A DNA stretch of 64,000 bases from a bacterium. GTDB taxonomy: Bacteria > Desulfobacterota > JAPLJL01. This document shows positions 42,529 to 51,853 of this stretch, piece after piece; the stretch's first letter is position 1, and every line of letters begins with the position of its first letter. Location of the stretch: contig JAQTNV010000009.1 of the NCBI GenBank assembly GCA_028713675.1, forward strand, positions 1 through 64,000, given 5' to 3'. The notes under the pieces are model-generated. The model saw nothing but the letters and a program-made list of their open reading frames with translations. It was not told the origin of the DNA and made no database searches. The position numbers and the translations under genes are program-made.

Positions 42529-44694
42529 ATGGCCTTTACCGAGGTTTTTATTACTGGTATAGGGATCATCAGCTCCACTGGAAACAATTGTCAGGAAAAT
42601 CTCGAAGCCCTCAAAACCGCGAAAAGCGGCCTCCGGCCCTTAAGCCTGTTTCCGGTCGCCCATCCCTTCCCGGCGGGGGAGATTCATCCCGATCCGGTTT
42701 CTGATCCCGGCCTGCCCCGCACGCACGCGCTGGCCCTCCGGGCCGCCCGGGAAGCCCTGGCCCGGGAAGACCGGCCCCCGGACGCCATCGTCATCGGCGT
42801 GACCACCGGCGGCATGCCGAAAACCGAGCTGCTGTTGCGGGAGAAAAACCCTCATCCCGAGGCCTATATCTGGCACGGGGCCGGCACGGTGGCGGCCTGC
42901 CTGGCCCGCGAGCTGAAATGCCCCGGGCCCGCGTTCACGATCTCGACCGCGTGCTCGAGCGGCGCGGCGGCCCTGATTTTCGGCCGGGCGCTCATCCGCA
43001 GCGGGGCCGCGGTCCGCGTGCTCGCCGGCGGGGCGGACGGGTTGTGCCGGTTCACTTATTTCGGGTTCAATTCCCTCCAATTGCTGGATCCCCAGGGAGC
43101 GCGTCCGCTCGACAAAAACCGCGCCGGCATGTCCCTCGGGGAAGGCGCGGCCATGCTCCTCCTGACCGGGGCCGGGGAGGTCCCGGCCCACGCCATTGCC
43201 CGCCTGGCCGGGGGCGGGCTTTCCTGCGACGCCTACCACGCCACCGCCCCCCGTCCGGACGGGGCGGGGGCTCTGGCCGCGATGCGCGAGGCCCTGGCCG
43301 ACGCCGGCCTTTCCGCCGCGGAGATCGACTATATCAATCTCCACGGGACCGGCACGGTTGATAATGACGCGGCCGAGACCGCCGCGATCAAAAAGCTTTT
43401 CGGAAACACCATTCCGGAATTCTCCTCCATCAAGGGAACGACCGGCCATTCCCTCGGCGCCGCCGGCGCGATCGACGCCGCGGTGTGCGTCCTGGGCCTG
43501 GCGCACGGGATCGTCCCGGCGAACGGCGGCTTCCGGGAAGTCGACCCCCTGATCGGCATCTCCCCGCGGACCAAACCTCATTTCCGCCCCATCCGCCGCC
43601 TGCTGTCAAATTCGTTCGGGTTCGGCGGAAACAACGCGGCCGTGGTGATTACCGCGCCCCGGGAAACCCCGTCGCGTCCGCAGCGTTCCGCGCCCCCGGC
43701 CCTCCGGGTCCGGGGTTCCGCGTGCCTGACCGGGGCCGGGGGGATCAACGCCACCGTCGCCAGATTTCTCTCGGGAGAATCCGCGGCGGGCCGCCTGCCT
43801 GATGAGGAAATTGCGAAAGACCTGCCTCCCCGCGCGATCCGGCGGCTCAAACGCCTTCCGCGCCTGGCGCTGGCGTTGGCGGCCGCGGCTCAGGCTGACG
43901 CCGCCGTCAAGGAAAACCCCGCCGCGGTATTTTTCGGAACGGCCTGGGGGCCCCTGTCGGAAACCTACGATTTCCTGATGAAGCTTTTTGAAACCAATGA
44001 GAGCCTGTCCAGCCCCACGGACTTCATCGGCTCGGTCCATAACGCCCCGGCCGGGCAGGTCGCCCTGTGGTTCCAGGCCGCCGGCGCCAACCTGACCGCC
44101 TCCTGCGGCGATTACTCCTTCGAGCAGGCCCTGCTCATGGCCGGCCTGTTCTCCCCCGCGGGCAAATTCAGCATCGTGCTGGGCGCGGAGGAAACCCATC
44201 CGCTCTTTTCCCCCCTGCTCGACGCCTCGGTGGCCGGCGGCGCGGCCGCGTCGGACGGAGGCGGGGCGCTGATTGTCACGCCGGCGCGGGAAGAATCCGG
44301 CGCCCGGCTGAAGTCCCTGTTTTTCGCCTCCGGCGATGATCCCCGGGAGGCCGCGGGTTCCCTGGTTTCGGCCCTGGGCGGGCTGGAAACAATCCGGGGA
44401 AAATACGACGCCGTTTTCGCCGGGATCCCCGGGGCCGACGACGCCCGGGCCCGGGAACAGCTGGACCGTTTTCTGTCCCTGACCCGTTTTTCCGGTCCCG
44501 TGATCGACTACCGGCGCTATACCGGCCAATACGCGGCGGCCGCCGCCACCGCCTCGGTCCTGGCGGTCCGGCTGATCGCAAATGGGAAAATCCCCCGTTC
44601 CCTGGCCGGCGCCGGAGATCTTATCCTGGAGAAAAAAGGAATCCTGGTTTTGGGATTGGGCCGCCAGGTAACCGCGCTGGAAGCGCTGGGGTAA
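42529..44694 (+). CDS. Ketosynthase fused to a chain-length-factor-like ketosynthase half
   Basis: 721 residues, nearly double a FabF. Residues about 1-385 form a full KS with Cys142 (STACSSG), His272 (LHGTGT), His307 (GHSLGAAG) and NSFGFGGNN. Residues about 390-721 look like the 'beta-ketoacyl synthase-like N-terminal' (KSD, PF13723) type, with VFFGTAWGPLSETYDF and SVHNAPAGQVA near 500. Its nucleophile position lacks the KS context, so it is a chain-length-factor-like partner. In aryl-polyene systems these are separate proteins (ApeO/ApeC type). It should perform decarboxylative elongation on the neighbouring ACPs. It overlaps the desaturase start by one base. Confidence 0.88.
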   Translation: MAFTEVFITGIGIISSTGNNCQENLEALKTAKSGLRPLSLFPVAHPFPAGEIHPDPVSDPGLPRTHALALRAAREALAREDRPPDAIVIGVTTGGMPKTELLLREKNPHPEAYIWHGAGTVAACLARELKCPGPAFTISTACSSGAAALIFGRALIRSGAAVRVLAGGADGLCRFTYFGFNSLQLLDPQGARPLDKNRAGMSLGEGAAMLLLTGAGEVPAHAIARLAGGGLSCDAYHATAPRPDGAGALAAMREALADAGLSAAEIDYINLHGTGTVDNDAAETAAIKKLFGNTIPEFSSIKGTTGHSLGAAGAIDAAVCVLGLAHGIVPANGGFREVDPLIGISPRTKPHFRPIRRLLSNSFGFGGNNAAVVITAPRETPSRPQRSAPPALRVRGSACLTGAGGINATVARFLSGESAAGRLPDEEIAKDLPPRAIRRLKRLPRLALALAAAAQADAAVKENPAAVFFGTAWGPLSETYDFLMKLFETNESLSSPTDFIGSVHNAPAGQVALWFQAAGANLTASCGDYSFEQALLMAGLFSPAGKFSIVLGAEETHPLFSPLLDASVAGGAAASDGGGALIVTPAREESGARLKSLFFASGDDPREAAGSLVSALGGLETIRGKYDAVFAGIPGADDARAREQLDRFLSLTRFSGPVIDYRRYTGQYAAAAATASVLAVRLIANGKIPRSLAGAGDLILEKKGILVLGLGRQVTALEALG

Positions 44695-46151
44695 TGGCTC
44701 CTTCCTCCCCTGACCAGAAAGCGGTCGTCATCGGCTCCGGGATCGGAGGGATGACCGCCGCGATCACCCTGGCCAAATCCGGCTACCAGGTGACCCTGGC
44801 GGAAAAAAGCCGGCTGGCCGGCGGCCTGATGCGCAGTTACGTCCGGCGCGGGTTCGATTGCGAAGTGGGCATCCATTACCTCGGAGCCCTGGGGCCGGAT
44901 CAGCCTTTACGCCGCATTTTCGATTTTTTAGGCATCCTGCCGAAAATTCCCCTGGAGCCGATGGGCGCCGGGGGTGTGGTTGACCGCTATTACCTGGAGG
45001 ATTTCAGCTTTGACCTGCCCGTGGGCCTGGACGCCTTTGCCGGGCGTCTCCGGGCGGCCTTTCCCTCCGAGCCCAAACCGGTGGCCGAGGTCCTCGAGAT
45101 CATCCGCCTCGCCGCGGCGCGCTTATGTTCCCCGGACACCCTGTCCGGCCGGTCCATGATCTTCGACCTGAAAAAAGACCTTCATCCCCTCACCAAATTC
45201 CTGAAGGAGATAAATTGTTCGGACCGGCTGCGCCAGGTCCTCTCGGTCATCACGGCCTGGGTGGGGATCCCCCCCGATAAATGCCCCCTGTATCTCTGGA
45301 GCACCGCCCTGGCTTCCTACCTGCTTTCCTCCTGGCGGATCTCCTGCAGCGGCGCGCGGCTGGCCGAGGTCTGCGCAGAGAGGTTCCGGGAGCTGGGCGG
45401 GACCATCCTCACCGGCGATGAGGCGGTCCGGCTCAACGTTGAAAATAAAAAGGTCCGGGGAGTGATTTTAAAATCCGGGCTGGAGCTCCCGGCCCCCCTG
45501 GTGGTCGCCGCCGTCCACCCCAAGATCGTGACCGCGCTGATCCCGGAAGGTTCCTGTCTCCCGGAATACCGGAGCAAGATCCAATCCCTGGAAGAAACCT
45601 CGGGGGTCGTCTGCCTGCATGCCGTCCTCCCCGAGCCGGACCATGGCCCGGTCCCTTACAACATTTTCAGTCTGCGGGTGGAAAATGAGGACCTGGCGGA
45701 TGTTTCCTTCATCCAGTTGAAACCGTCCGGCAAACCTTCCTGGAATATCCTGACCGTCATCAAGCCCAGCGGTTTCAGCCAATGGCGGCAATGGGAAAAC
45801 ACCATTTCCGGCCGCCGCGGGCCGGCATATGAAGACGCGAAGAACAGGGAAGCCGAACAGATGCTGGGGGAATCCCGGAAATATTTGGGGCCCTGTCCCA
45901 ATGCCCGGGTGCTGGACGTATACACGCCCCTGTCGCTGCGCGACCTGGCCGGGAGCCCCCGGGGTTCCGCTTACGGGATCATGCGGTCGGTAAAACAGAA
46001 ATTCCGGACGGCGGCGCTGCATCGGACCCCGATCAGGGGACTGCATGTCGTCGGCCAGAGCGTCATGGCTCCCGGGATCCTGGGGACCGCCCTGGGAACG
46101 CTTCGGACCCTGGTCCCCGTCATCGGTCCCGATAAATTTGATCATTGGTAA
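44694..46151 (+). CDS. CrtI-like FAD-dependent desaturase/oxidoreductase
   Basis: 485 residues. The dinucleotide motif VVIGSGIGGMTAAI (about 11-24), EKSRLAGG and GFDCEVGIHYLG place it in the phytoene desaturase/retinol saturase group. The C-terminal GLHVVGQSVMAPGILGTALG is the second FAD contact. It would introduce, move or saturate C=C bonds in a long polyene or acyl chain, probably membrane-associated. TAATG overlap with the ketosynthase gene ties it to the operon. CrtI-like genes are not part of standard aryl-polyene clusters but do occur in the gene sets proposed for ladderane lipids. Confidence 0.88.
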   Translation: MAPSSPDQKAVVIGSGIGGMTAAITLAKSGYQVTLAEKSRLAGGLMRSYVRRGFDCEVGIHYLGALGPDQPLRRIFDFLGILPKIPLEPMGAGGVVDRYYLEDFSFDLPVGLDAFAGRLRAAFPSEPKPVAEVLEIIRLAAARLCSPDTLSGRSMIFDLKKDLHPLTKFLKEINCSDRLRQVLSVITAWVGIPPDKCPLYLWSTALASYLLSSWRISCSGARLAEVCAERFRELGGTILTGDEAVRLNVENKKVRGVILKSGLELPAPLVVAAVHPKIVTALIPEGSCLPEYRSKIQSLEETSGVVCLHAVLPEPDHGPVPYNIFSLRVENEDLADVSFIQLKPSGKPSWNILTVIKPSGFSQWRQWENTISGRRGPAYEDAKNREAEQMLGESRKYLGPCPNARVLDVYTPLSLRDLAGSPRGSAYGIMRSVKQKFRTAALHRTPIRGLHVVGQSVMAPGILGTALGTLRTLVPVIGPDKFDHW

Positions 46152-46703
46152 AAGTAAGGTAATAAGTAGTAACGACCGCCTTTTAAATCTGTCATTCTGC
46201 GTGTCCCGTGCGGAGCGGCGGGAAGGCCGCCTCTGGCGGACGACCTGTCCCGAGAAGCATGGTGGAATTTATTCCGGGAAGCATCGAGGGAAGAATCTCT
46301 CTTTTGCCTTTGTTCTTTTCTTTTTTTGGGGGGTTGGTTTCGCTCCCCGATCAGGTGATGGGTTTTGGGTGTTAGGTGTTGGGTTTTAAGGAAACCCGGG
46401 GGGTTGGTTCTCGCGACCCGCACTCTTTTCACCCTGATACCAATAAACTCGATGACTCCTGATAATTGGGTCCAACGAAGGCGAGGCCCTGCCGGGCCCC
46501 GCCGCCCGGGATTACGTGATCGCGCACATTGTGCGGGGAGCGAAACCAACCCCCCAAAAAGAAAGAAAAACTGCGGACAGCAACCAAGCCGGCGCAGGGC
46601 CGGGATGACCGGCCGCCGACGGTCGAAATGAAAAAGGCATCAGGATGTTTTCCGACATAAAATTCTTGATAAACCGCCGGAATGATAGTATTTTTTCAAC
46701 ACT
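46152..46703. repeat. Intergenic block with a MITE-like element
   Basis: 552 bases without a gene. A GTCATTCTGCGTGTCCCG end near 46190 is followed by a GC-rich hairpin, then the 238-bp inverted-repeat element (46323-46560) described separately. The right end (about 46666-46694: TTGATA, 17 bases, TATTTT) is a possible promoter for the FabG gene, lying only about 10 bases from its start codon. Confidence 0.8.
46323..46560. mobile_element. MITE-like element with perfect 26-bp terminal inverted repeats
   Basis: The left arm (46323-46348) begins TTTTTGGGGGGTTGG and ends CGCTCCCC. The right arm (46535-46560) is its exact 26-base reverse complement. The 238-bp body encodes no protein and shares the segments GGGGGGTTGGTTCTCGCGAC and GAAGGCGAGGCCCTGCCGGG with other gaps (1.5, 13.9 and 47.6 kb). 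No target-site duplication is clear. It is a non-autonomous element by appearance. Confidence 0.7.
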
Positions 46704-47432
46704 ATGAATGAAACCAAGACAGCTTTAGTCACCGGCGGAAGCCGCGGGATCGGCCGGGCCATTTGCGTCGAGCTGGCCCGGGCGGGATATTTTATCATCA
46801 TCAATTACAAATCCAACGAGGCGGCCGCCCGGGAGACCCTCCGGCTGGTCCGGGACGCCCGGAGCGACGGCCTGATCAGCAAATTCGATGTGGCGGATTC
46901 GCAGGCCGCCAAGCCGGCGCTTGACGCGCTCCTCGGCGAGCACAAGCGGATCGAAATCCTTGTCAATAACGCGGGCATCTCCGCGGACGGCCTCTTCGCG
47001 ATCATGCCGGAGGAGAACTGGCATTCCGTCATCGACACCACGCTGAACGGTTTTTTCAATGTGACCAAGCCGGTACTGAAATGCATGGTCCGGTTCCGCC
47101 ACGGTTCCATCGTCTCGATCTCGTCCGTTTCCGGCCTGATCGGGAACCGCGGGCAGGTTAATTATTCCGCGGCGAAAGCGGGGCTCATCGGCGCCAGCCG
47201 CGCCCTGGCCAAGGAAGTCGCCCGGCTCGGGGTCCGGGTGAACGTGGTCGCGCCCGGGCTGGTGGAAACCGATATGATCAAGGAAGCCCCGGTGGAAATG
47301 ATCAAGCAGCTGATCCCGATGGAGCGGGTCGGAACCCCGGAAGAAGTCGCCCACACCGTCCGTTTCTTATGCTCTGAAGAAGCCCGGTACATTACCGGGC
47401 AGGTGATCCCGGTCAACGGGGGAATGTTCTGA
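46704..47432 (+). CDS. 3-oxoacyl-ACP reductase, FabG-like
   Basis: 242 residues. The NADP motif [11 protein letters not shown] (residues 9-19), NNAGIS at about 90, the catalytic Ser...YSAAK around 140-157 and a C-terminal GQVIPVNGG are full FabG hallmarks. It reduces the beta-keto group after each elongation. It is the counterpart of ApeQ in aryl-polyene clusters. It is separated from its neighbours by repeat-filled gaps on both sides (552 and 368 bases), so it is probably transcribed on its own. Confidence 0.93.
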   Translation: MNETKTALVTGGSRGIGRAICVELARAGYFIIINYKSNEAAARETLRLVRDARSDGLISKFDVADSQAAKPALDALLGEHKRIEILVNNAGISADGLFAIMPEENWHSVIDTTLNGFFNVTKPVLKCMVRFRHGSIVSISSVSGLIGNRGQVNYSAAKAGLIGASRALAKEVARLGVRVNVVAPGLVETDMIKEAPVEMIKQLIPMERVGTPEEVAHTVRFLCSEEARYITGQVIPVNGGMF

Positions 47433-47800
47433 TCGGCTTAAAGCATAGAGCATAGAGCAGAGAGCATAGAGTAAAAAACGGTCCATGGTGTCCATAGGGT
47501 CTATTGGGTCATGGGTCATGGGTTATGGGTGTTAGGTGTTGGGTTTTCAGAACCCCGGGGGGAAGGTCTCCGCGACACGAACTCTTAATAGACAAGGTTG
47601 CGAGTAACTTGATGCACCTGGTTTTTTTTAAACGAAGGCGAGGCCCTGCCGGGCCCGCCGCCCGGGATTACGTGATCGCGGAAATTGTGAGGGGAGCGGG
47701 ACCTTTCCCCCAAAAAAGAAAAAAGGGCGAACGCTAAAGAGAGATTCTTCGCTCCCCATACGCCAAGGCTCCGGAGGGCAAGCCGCTCAGAATGACAATC
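47433..47800. repeat. Intergenic block with word repeats and an element relative
   Basis: No gene. CATAGAG heptamers lie at about 47442-47472 and GTCCATGGTGTCCATAGG words after them. About 47553-47735 is a degenerate relative of the 46323-46560 element, with arms GGGGGGAAGGTCTCCGCG and GGGAGCGGGACCTTTCCCCC. It then runs GAGATTCTTCGCTCC...GCTCAGAATGACA directly into the start of the LolA-like gene. Confidence 0.8.
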
Positions 47801-48427
47801 ATGAAAAGATATTTCCGCTCCATTTCCCCGGCCGTCTTCGCGCTCCTGGTCTTCGCCCCGCCGGCCGAATGCCGGGGCAGCGACCTGGAAACGGTCAGGC
47901 AATCGATGTCCGCGGTGAAATCCATCTCCGCCGAATTCATCCAGTCGAAAAACATGAAGATTCTTTCGAAGCCCCTGATCAGCAAGGGTCATTTCTACTA
48001 TCTCGCCCCGGGCAATCTGCGCTGGGAATACGACTCGCCCGTGAAAAACGTGCTTTTGATGGACCGGGGAACCATCCGGAAATATTCCTGGCGGGACGGG
48101 CGGTTCGAACCCGACTTAAGCTCCAGGCTGGAGCCGATCCGGGTGGTCATGGAACAGATTTCCGGCTGTCTCAACGGGTCATTCGCGGAAAACAAATATT
48201 TTGCCGCCAGTCTGACCGGCTCCGCCCCGGAAAAGATCGAGCTTTTGCCCCGGAGCGATGAGTTCGCGAAAATGATTCAACGCATCATCATCACCCTTTC
48301 GAAAGTCCCCGGGGTTATCCAGACGGTGGAAATCCTCGAGCCCGGCAATTCCTCCACCCTGATTAAATTCGACCGGGTCCAGCTTGACGCTCCCCTCCCG
48401 GATAAAATTTTCCAGAGCGTTCCGTGA
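47801..48427 (+). CDS. LolA-like outer-membrane lipid/lipoprotein carrier
   Basis: 208 residues from the ATG at 47801; an ATG at 47792 is part of the dispersed CAGAATGACA repeat and is rejected. The signal peptide is MKRYFRSISPAVFALLVFAPP. The mature part shows the LolA pattern VKSISAEFIQSKNMKILSKP and GHFYYLAPGNLRWEYDSP. It should carry a hydrophobic product across the periplasm, as ApeL is thought to do. The downstream lipoprotein gene overlaps its stop (GTGA). In standard aryl-polyene clusters an MMPL exporter gene lies between these two; here it is missing. Confidence 0.88.
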   Translation: MKRYFRSISPAVFALLVFAPPAECRGSDLETVRQSMSAVKSISAEFIQSKNMKILSKPLISKGHFYYLAPGNLRWEYDSPVKNVLLMDRGTIRKYSWRDGRFEPDLSSRLEPIRVVMEQISGCLNGSFAENKYFAASLTGSAPEKIELLPRSDEFAKMIQRIIITLSKVPGVIQTVEILEPGNSSTLIKFDRVQLDAPLPDKIFQSVP

Positions 48428-49110
48428 AACGCGCCGCTTTCCTCGGCCTTTTCCTGGTCTTCGGCACCGCCTGTCAGCCCCTGCTGCGGCCGGATCGTTC
48501 CCTGGGGAGCCCGGTCCCCCCCGAGGCGGCATCCTGCTCGATCCCTCACCCCCAGAAATCTTTCCGCGCCATCCATGCCGTCGACATCTCTCTCCCTTTG
48601 GGCCGGCAAAGCACCGTCCTCGGAATAATAATCGCCGATTTGGCCTCCGGAAGACTCCGGACCACGCTCTTGTCGCTGGAGGGATTGATGCTGTTTGACG
48701 CCACCAGTGTCAACAGCGTCACCCGGGTCCACCACGCCCTGCCTCCCCTGGATGCCGGCGCCTTCGCGGAAAACCTGGTTGCGGATGTTAAATTTTTATT
48801 CTGGCCGGAAAATTCCACGGCCGGGATTCAGGCCTGGCGAAAAGACGGCGTCACCACCTGCCGGCGGGCAACCGGCCGCGCCGGTACCCTGGAAACCGTA
48901 TCCGCCGGATCCGGTGCCCGGATTCTTCGTCAATATGACGAGAAGGGAAGGCTGCTCCGGGAAGCCGCCGCCTCCGGTCCGGTCTCGCCGGAGGGGTTTC
49001 CCCAAAAAATGCGGCTGGAGGTTCACCCCTTGGCCGGTGATTATTCTCTCTCGCTGGAATTGGTCGAAGGGGAATTGATCGGGCCTTCTGATTCTTTATT
49101 CGAGCCGTAA
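48424..49110 (+). CDS. DUF3261-like (ApeN-type) lipoprotein
   Basis: 228 residues, GTG start overlapping the LolA-like stop. A short signal peptide ends LVFGTACQP, a likely lipidated cysteine. The core contains LGIIIADLASGRLRTTLLSLEGLMLFDA, like DUF3261 proteins of aryl-polyene clusters, which are thought to receive the product at the outer membrane. No catalytic motif is seen. Its last 70 bases overlap the 3' end of the convergent membrane-protein gene. Assignment relies on position and a modest sequence pattern. Confidence 0.72.
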   Translation: MKRAAFLGLFLVFGTACQPLLRPDRSLGSPVPPEAASCSIPHPQKSFRAIHAVDISLPLGRQSTVLGIIIADLASGRLRTTLLSLEGLMLFDATSVNSVTRVHHALPPLDAGAFAENLVADVKFLFWPENSTAGIQAWRKDGVTTCRRATGRAGTLETVSAGSGARILRQYDEKGRLLREAAASGPVSPEGFPQKMRLEVHPLAGDYSLSLELVEGELIGPSDSLFEP

Positions 49111-49466
49111 ACCGGGTCGCCGTATCTGGCGATGAACCGGCTCCCCAGCCATTTTCCCAGGGTTTTTCCGTAACCCATGCTTTCTTTCCCGATCAGGAGC
49201 ATGGAGATCCACCAGACAATCCAGGAAAAAATATACACCGCGGGACCCCCGATGATCAGAATCGACGGTTCCCGGTAACGGGCCGCGAGCATACCGCATA
49301 AGGCCACCGCCGGCCATCCGATGATGTAGCTGATGACCAGGAGAATAAGCCCGAGGGTCATCCGGAATGAAGGCTTACCCGCGAAGGCGCTCAAATCATG
49401 ATCCGTTGTCCTGATTTCCCGGCCCCAGGACGTGTTCGCGAACCAGTTGGCGAGTTTTCGCATCAT
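49041..49466 (-). CDS. Small conserved-looking membrane protein
   Basis: 141 residues with two or three hydrophobic segments (about 37-60 and 70-92: LGLILLVISYIIGWPAVALCGML; ILIIGGPAVYIFSWIVWWISML), a basic N-terminus (MMRKLANWFANTSWGR) and a polar tail. I do not recognise the family. It overlaps the DUF3261-like gene tail to tail by 70 bases, and heptamer repeats abut its start codon with no visible ribosome-binding site. Given the location it may help move or modify the product at the inner membrane. Confidence 0.65.
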   Translation of the reverse strand: MMRKLANWFANTSWGREIRTTDHDLSAFAGKPSFRMTLGLILLVISYIIGWPAVALCGMLAARYREPSILIIGGPAVYIFSWIVWWISMLLIGKESMGYGKTLGKWLGSRFIARYGDPVYGSNKESEGPINSPSTNSSERE

Positions 49467-49809
49467 CTTGGGTGATGGGTCATAGGATAAAAGTTCAAAT
49501 GCTTAAATCCAAAGTTCAAAATAAGCCCAAAAAACAAAAACTCAAAAAAATATGCTTTGTTTTTTCATTTTGACATTTAGGCTTTAACCTTTATTTGGCA
49601 TTTGCCCCTCAGGGGTTCTCGTCCCGAGCCACCCTTCGGGGTCGAGGGAAGCTTGGACATTTGAACTTTTGACTTTGCTCTATGCTCTCTGCCCTTTGCG
49701 CTTTGACCTTTGCCCTTTGACCTTTGAGCTTTTCCTCTCACGCCTCACGCCCTTGCGTCTTTTCCCCATCCGTTACCTGTTATCGGCTACCGGCTACCTG
49801 CTACTTTCT
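49467..49809. repeat. Intergenic word repeats
   Basis: No gene. A roughly 110-base segment starting ACCTTTATTTGGCATTTGCC (about 49588-49700) recurs near 56024-56140. The rest is heptamers of the GACCTTT/GAGCTTT type and CTACCTG/CTACCGG words. It runs into the 3' end of the ketosynthase gene. Confidence 0.8.
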
Positions 49810-51042
49810 TTAAATTTTCCCGAATATCAGCGAGGTGTTGATGCCGCCGAAGGCGAAGTTGTTGTTCATCGCAATACTGAAACGGCAGTCCCTCGAGTCC
49901 CCCATCACATGGTTGAGCGGCGCCAGCTCCGGATCGGGCTTGAACAGGTTCCTGGTGGGGGCGATGAAATTTTCCCTCATCATGATGATGGTCATGATGG
50001 ATTCGATCGCGCCGCAGCCCCCGAGCGTGTGCCCCATGTATCCCTTTAACCCGCTCACCGGCACGCCGGGGCCCAGGACCTTGTTGGTGGCCCGGGATTC
50101 CGCCAGGTCGCCGGCTTGCGTGGCGGTGGCGTGGGCGTTGACGTATTCAATCTTTTCCGCGGGGAGTTTCGCGTCGGCCAGGGCCCGGGTGATCGCCCTC
50201 GCCATCCCTTCCGGGCTCGGGTTGGTCAGGTGCTCGCCGTCGCAGGCATTGCCGAAGCCCAGGACTTCGCAGTAAATCCGCGCCTGGCGGCGCCGCGCGT
50301 GCTCGTATTCTTCGAGGACCAGGGTTCCGGCTCCCTCCCCCACCACCAGCCCGTCCCGGTCGGCGTCAAACGGGCGCGGGGTGGATTCCGGATGGTCGTT
50401 GTATTTAGTGGAGGTCGCGCGCATCAGGTCAAAGATAACCCCGTCCATGAAGTGCATTTCCTCGGAACCGCCGGCCAGCATCATGTCGGCGCGGCCCGCT
50501 TTAATGGCCTCGTAACCGAAGCCCACGCCCTGGGACCCGGAAACGCAGGCGGTGCAGGAGGCCACGACCGTGCCCTTGACCCGGAACATGATCGCCAGGT
50601 TGGCCGCGCAGGTGTGGCTCATGAACTGCAGGTAGGTGGATGATTTCATCCCGCGCAGGCTTTGCTTGCCGATGATCTCGCGCATGAAATCTTCGATCGC
50701 CTGGGTGCTGCCTTCGGTGGACCCGTAGGACACCCCGCAGGCGTCCGAGGAAACGGCCGCTTCCCCTAGCCCCGAATCCTTGATCGCGTCCGTGGTGGCC
50801 AGCGCGGCCAGGACGGCGACCCGCCCCATGCTGCGCCGGTACATGCGGGGGATGACATTTTCGTCGATGCCCGCGCAGACCCCGGCCACCTTGGCGTGCA
50901 GGTGGTCGATGGCCTCCCATTCGGGCATGTAGCGGATCCCGCTTTTCCCCTGGTGCAGTGATTCCATAACTTCCCCGGGGCTGTTCCCGATGGGCGAACG
51001 CAGTCCCATCCCGGTCACGACTACTCTTCGTTCCCTGGTCAT
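49810..51042 (-). CDS. Beta-ketoacyl-ACP synthase, FabF-like
   Basis: 410 residues. The nucleophile is Cys166 in TACVSGSQ, with histidines in NAHATATQAGD (His-Ala-Thr in place of HGTGT) and KGYMGHTLGG, and NNNFAFGGINTSL at the C terminus. It is a decarboxylating elongation KS of the ApeR/FabB type. It is the second ketosynthase of the cluster and last gene of a five-gene minus-strand operon (ammonia-lyase, thioesterase, FakAB fusion, acyltransferase, KS). ATGA overlap with the acyltransferase gene couples their translation. Confidence 0.93.
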   Translation of the reverse strand: MTRERRVVVTGMGLRSPIGNSPGEVMESLHQGKSGIRYMPEWEAIDHLHAKVAGVCAGIDENVIPRMYRRSMGRVAVLAALATTDAIKDSGLGEAAVSSDACGVSYGSTEGSTQAIEDFMREIIGKQSLRGMKSSTYLQFMSHTCAANLAIMFRVKGTVVASCTACVSGSQGVGFGYEAIKAGRADMMLAGGSEEMHFMDGVIFDLMRATSTKYNDHPESTPRPFDADRDGLVVGEGAGTLVLEEYEHARRRQARIYCEVLGFGNACDGEHLTNPSPEGMARAITRALADAKLPAEKIEYVNAHATATQAGDLAESRATNKVLGPGVPVSGLKGYMGHTLGGCGAIESIMTIIMMRENFIAPTRNLFKPDPELAPLNHVMGDSRDCRFSIAMNNNFAFGGINTSLIFGKI

Positions 51043-51842
51043 GATTGGTTTTCTCTCCCCCGCGCCGGCGGGTCTTCTTCCTCCGGGAGTCCCAGCTCCC
51101 GGCGAAACCGCCGTTCCAATTGTAATGCCGCTGGCTGCGCCTGGCTTTTTTCCGGAGGCGGAAGCGGCTCGAGAAATTCCAGCTCCAGGACCGATCTTTC
51201 GAAGGGCGGGTAATACCAGTGATCCTCCTTGGGCAGGAAGGGCGGGGAATTCCTGATGATCACCGGCTGCACCGGGACACCGGCCATCTGCGCGATCCGG
51301 AAAGCCCCCGGGTGAAAATGCGACATCCCCCCTTTGGGGGAACGGGTCCCTTCCGGGAAAAGCATGAAGCGGTAGCCCTGCCCCAGGATTTCCTTCACCG
51401 CTTTCAGGGAATGAATGGCGGATCCCGGGTTGCTCAATTCCGGGGAAGCGACATATCCGGAGGCCGACATGATGTATTTCATCCCGATGCTCAGGCCCAG
51501 CGACCGTTTGGCCATGACCGACATCCGGGGGATCACCCGGATCAGCACGAGCACATCAAACAGGCCCGGGTGGTTGGCGACAATGACGGAAGGTCCCTCG
51601 CAGGGCGTCCCGGCCGGCGGGCGGACCTCCAGGAGCCCCCCGATTTTCAGCAGCCGGAACCAGAGCCAGAAAAGGGAACGGTTGAGGTTCTGCAGCCGGG
51701 ACTTTTCCGGGGCCGAGAAGACCCCGATCACCCGGAGGACCGGCAGAACCGCGATGTTTTCCATGATGAGGAAGAGGCCGAAGGCGAGAAACAGCAGGCC
51801 CAGATACATCCCCTTGCAGACCCTGACCGGTATTTTCAGCAT
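51039..51842 (-). CDS. PlsC-like acyltransferase
   Basis: 267 residues. The HX4D motif is NHPGLFD (His91, Asp96), and FPEGTRSPKGG is the acyl-acceptor motif. Two N-terminal hydrophobic segments (about 10-40) anchor it to the inner membrane. It resembles 1-acylglycerol-3-phosphate acyltransferases, and in aryl-polyene clusters the ApeD-type homologue is thought to esterify the pigment onto a lipid backbone. It lies 11 bases after the FakAB fusion gene and overlaps the ketosynthase gene. Confidence 0.9.
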   Translation of the reverse strand: MLKIPVRVCKGMYLGLLFLAFGLFLIMENIAVLPVLRVIGVFSAPEKSRLQNLNRSLFWLWFRLLKIGGLLEVRPPAGTPCEGPSVIVANHPGLFDVLVLIRVIPRMSVMAKRSLGLSIGMKYIMSASGYVASPELSNPGSAIHSLKAVKEILGQGYRFMLFPEGTRSPKGGMSHFHPGAFRIAQMAGVPVQPVIIRNSPPFLPKEDHWYYPPFERSVLELEFLEPLPPPEKSQAQPAALQLERRFRRELGLPEEEDPPARGRENQS

Positions 51843-51853
51843 CGCCCTGCGGA

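Noticed and set aside
47792-47800. ATG at 47792 as the LolA start
   Set aside because: It belongs to the CAGAATGACA dispersed repeat; the signal peptide starts at the ATG at 47801.
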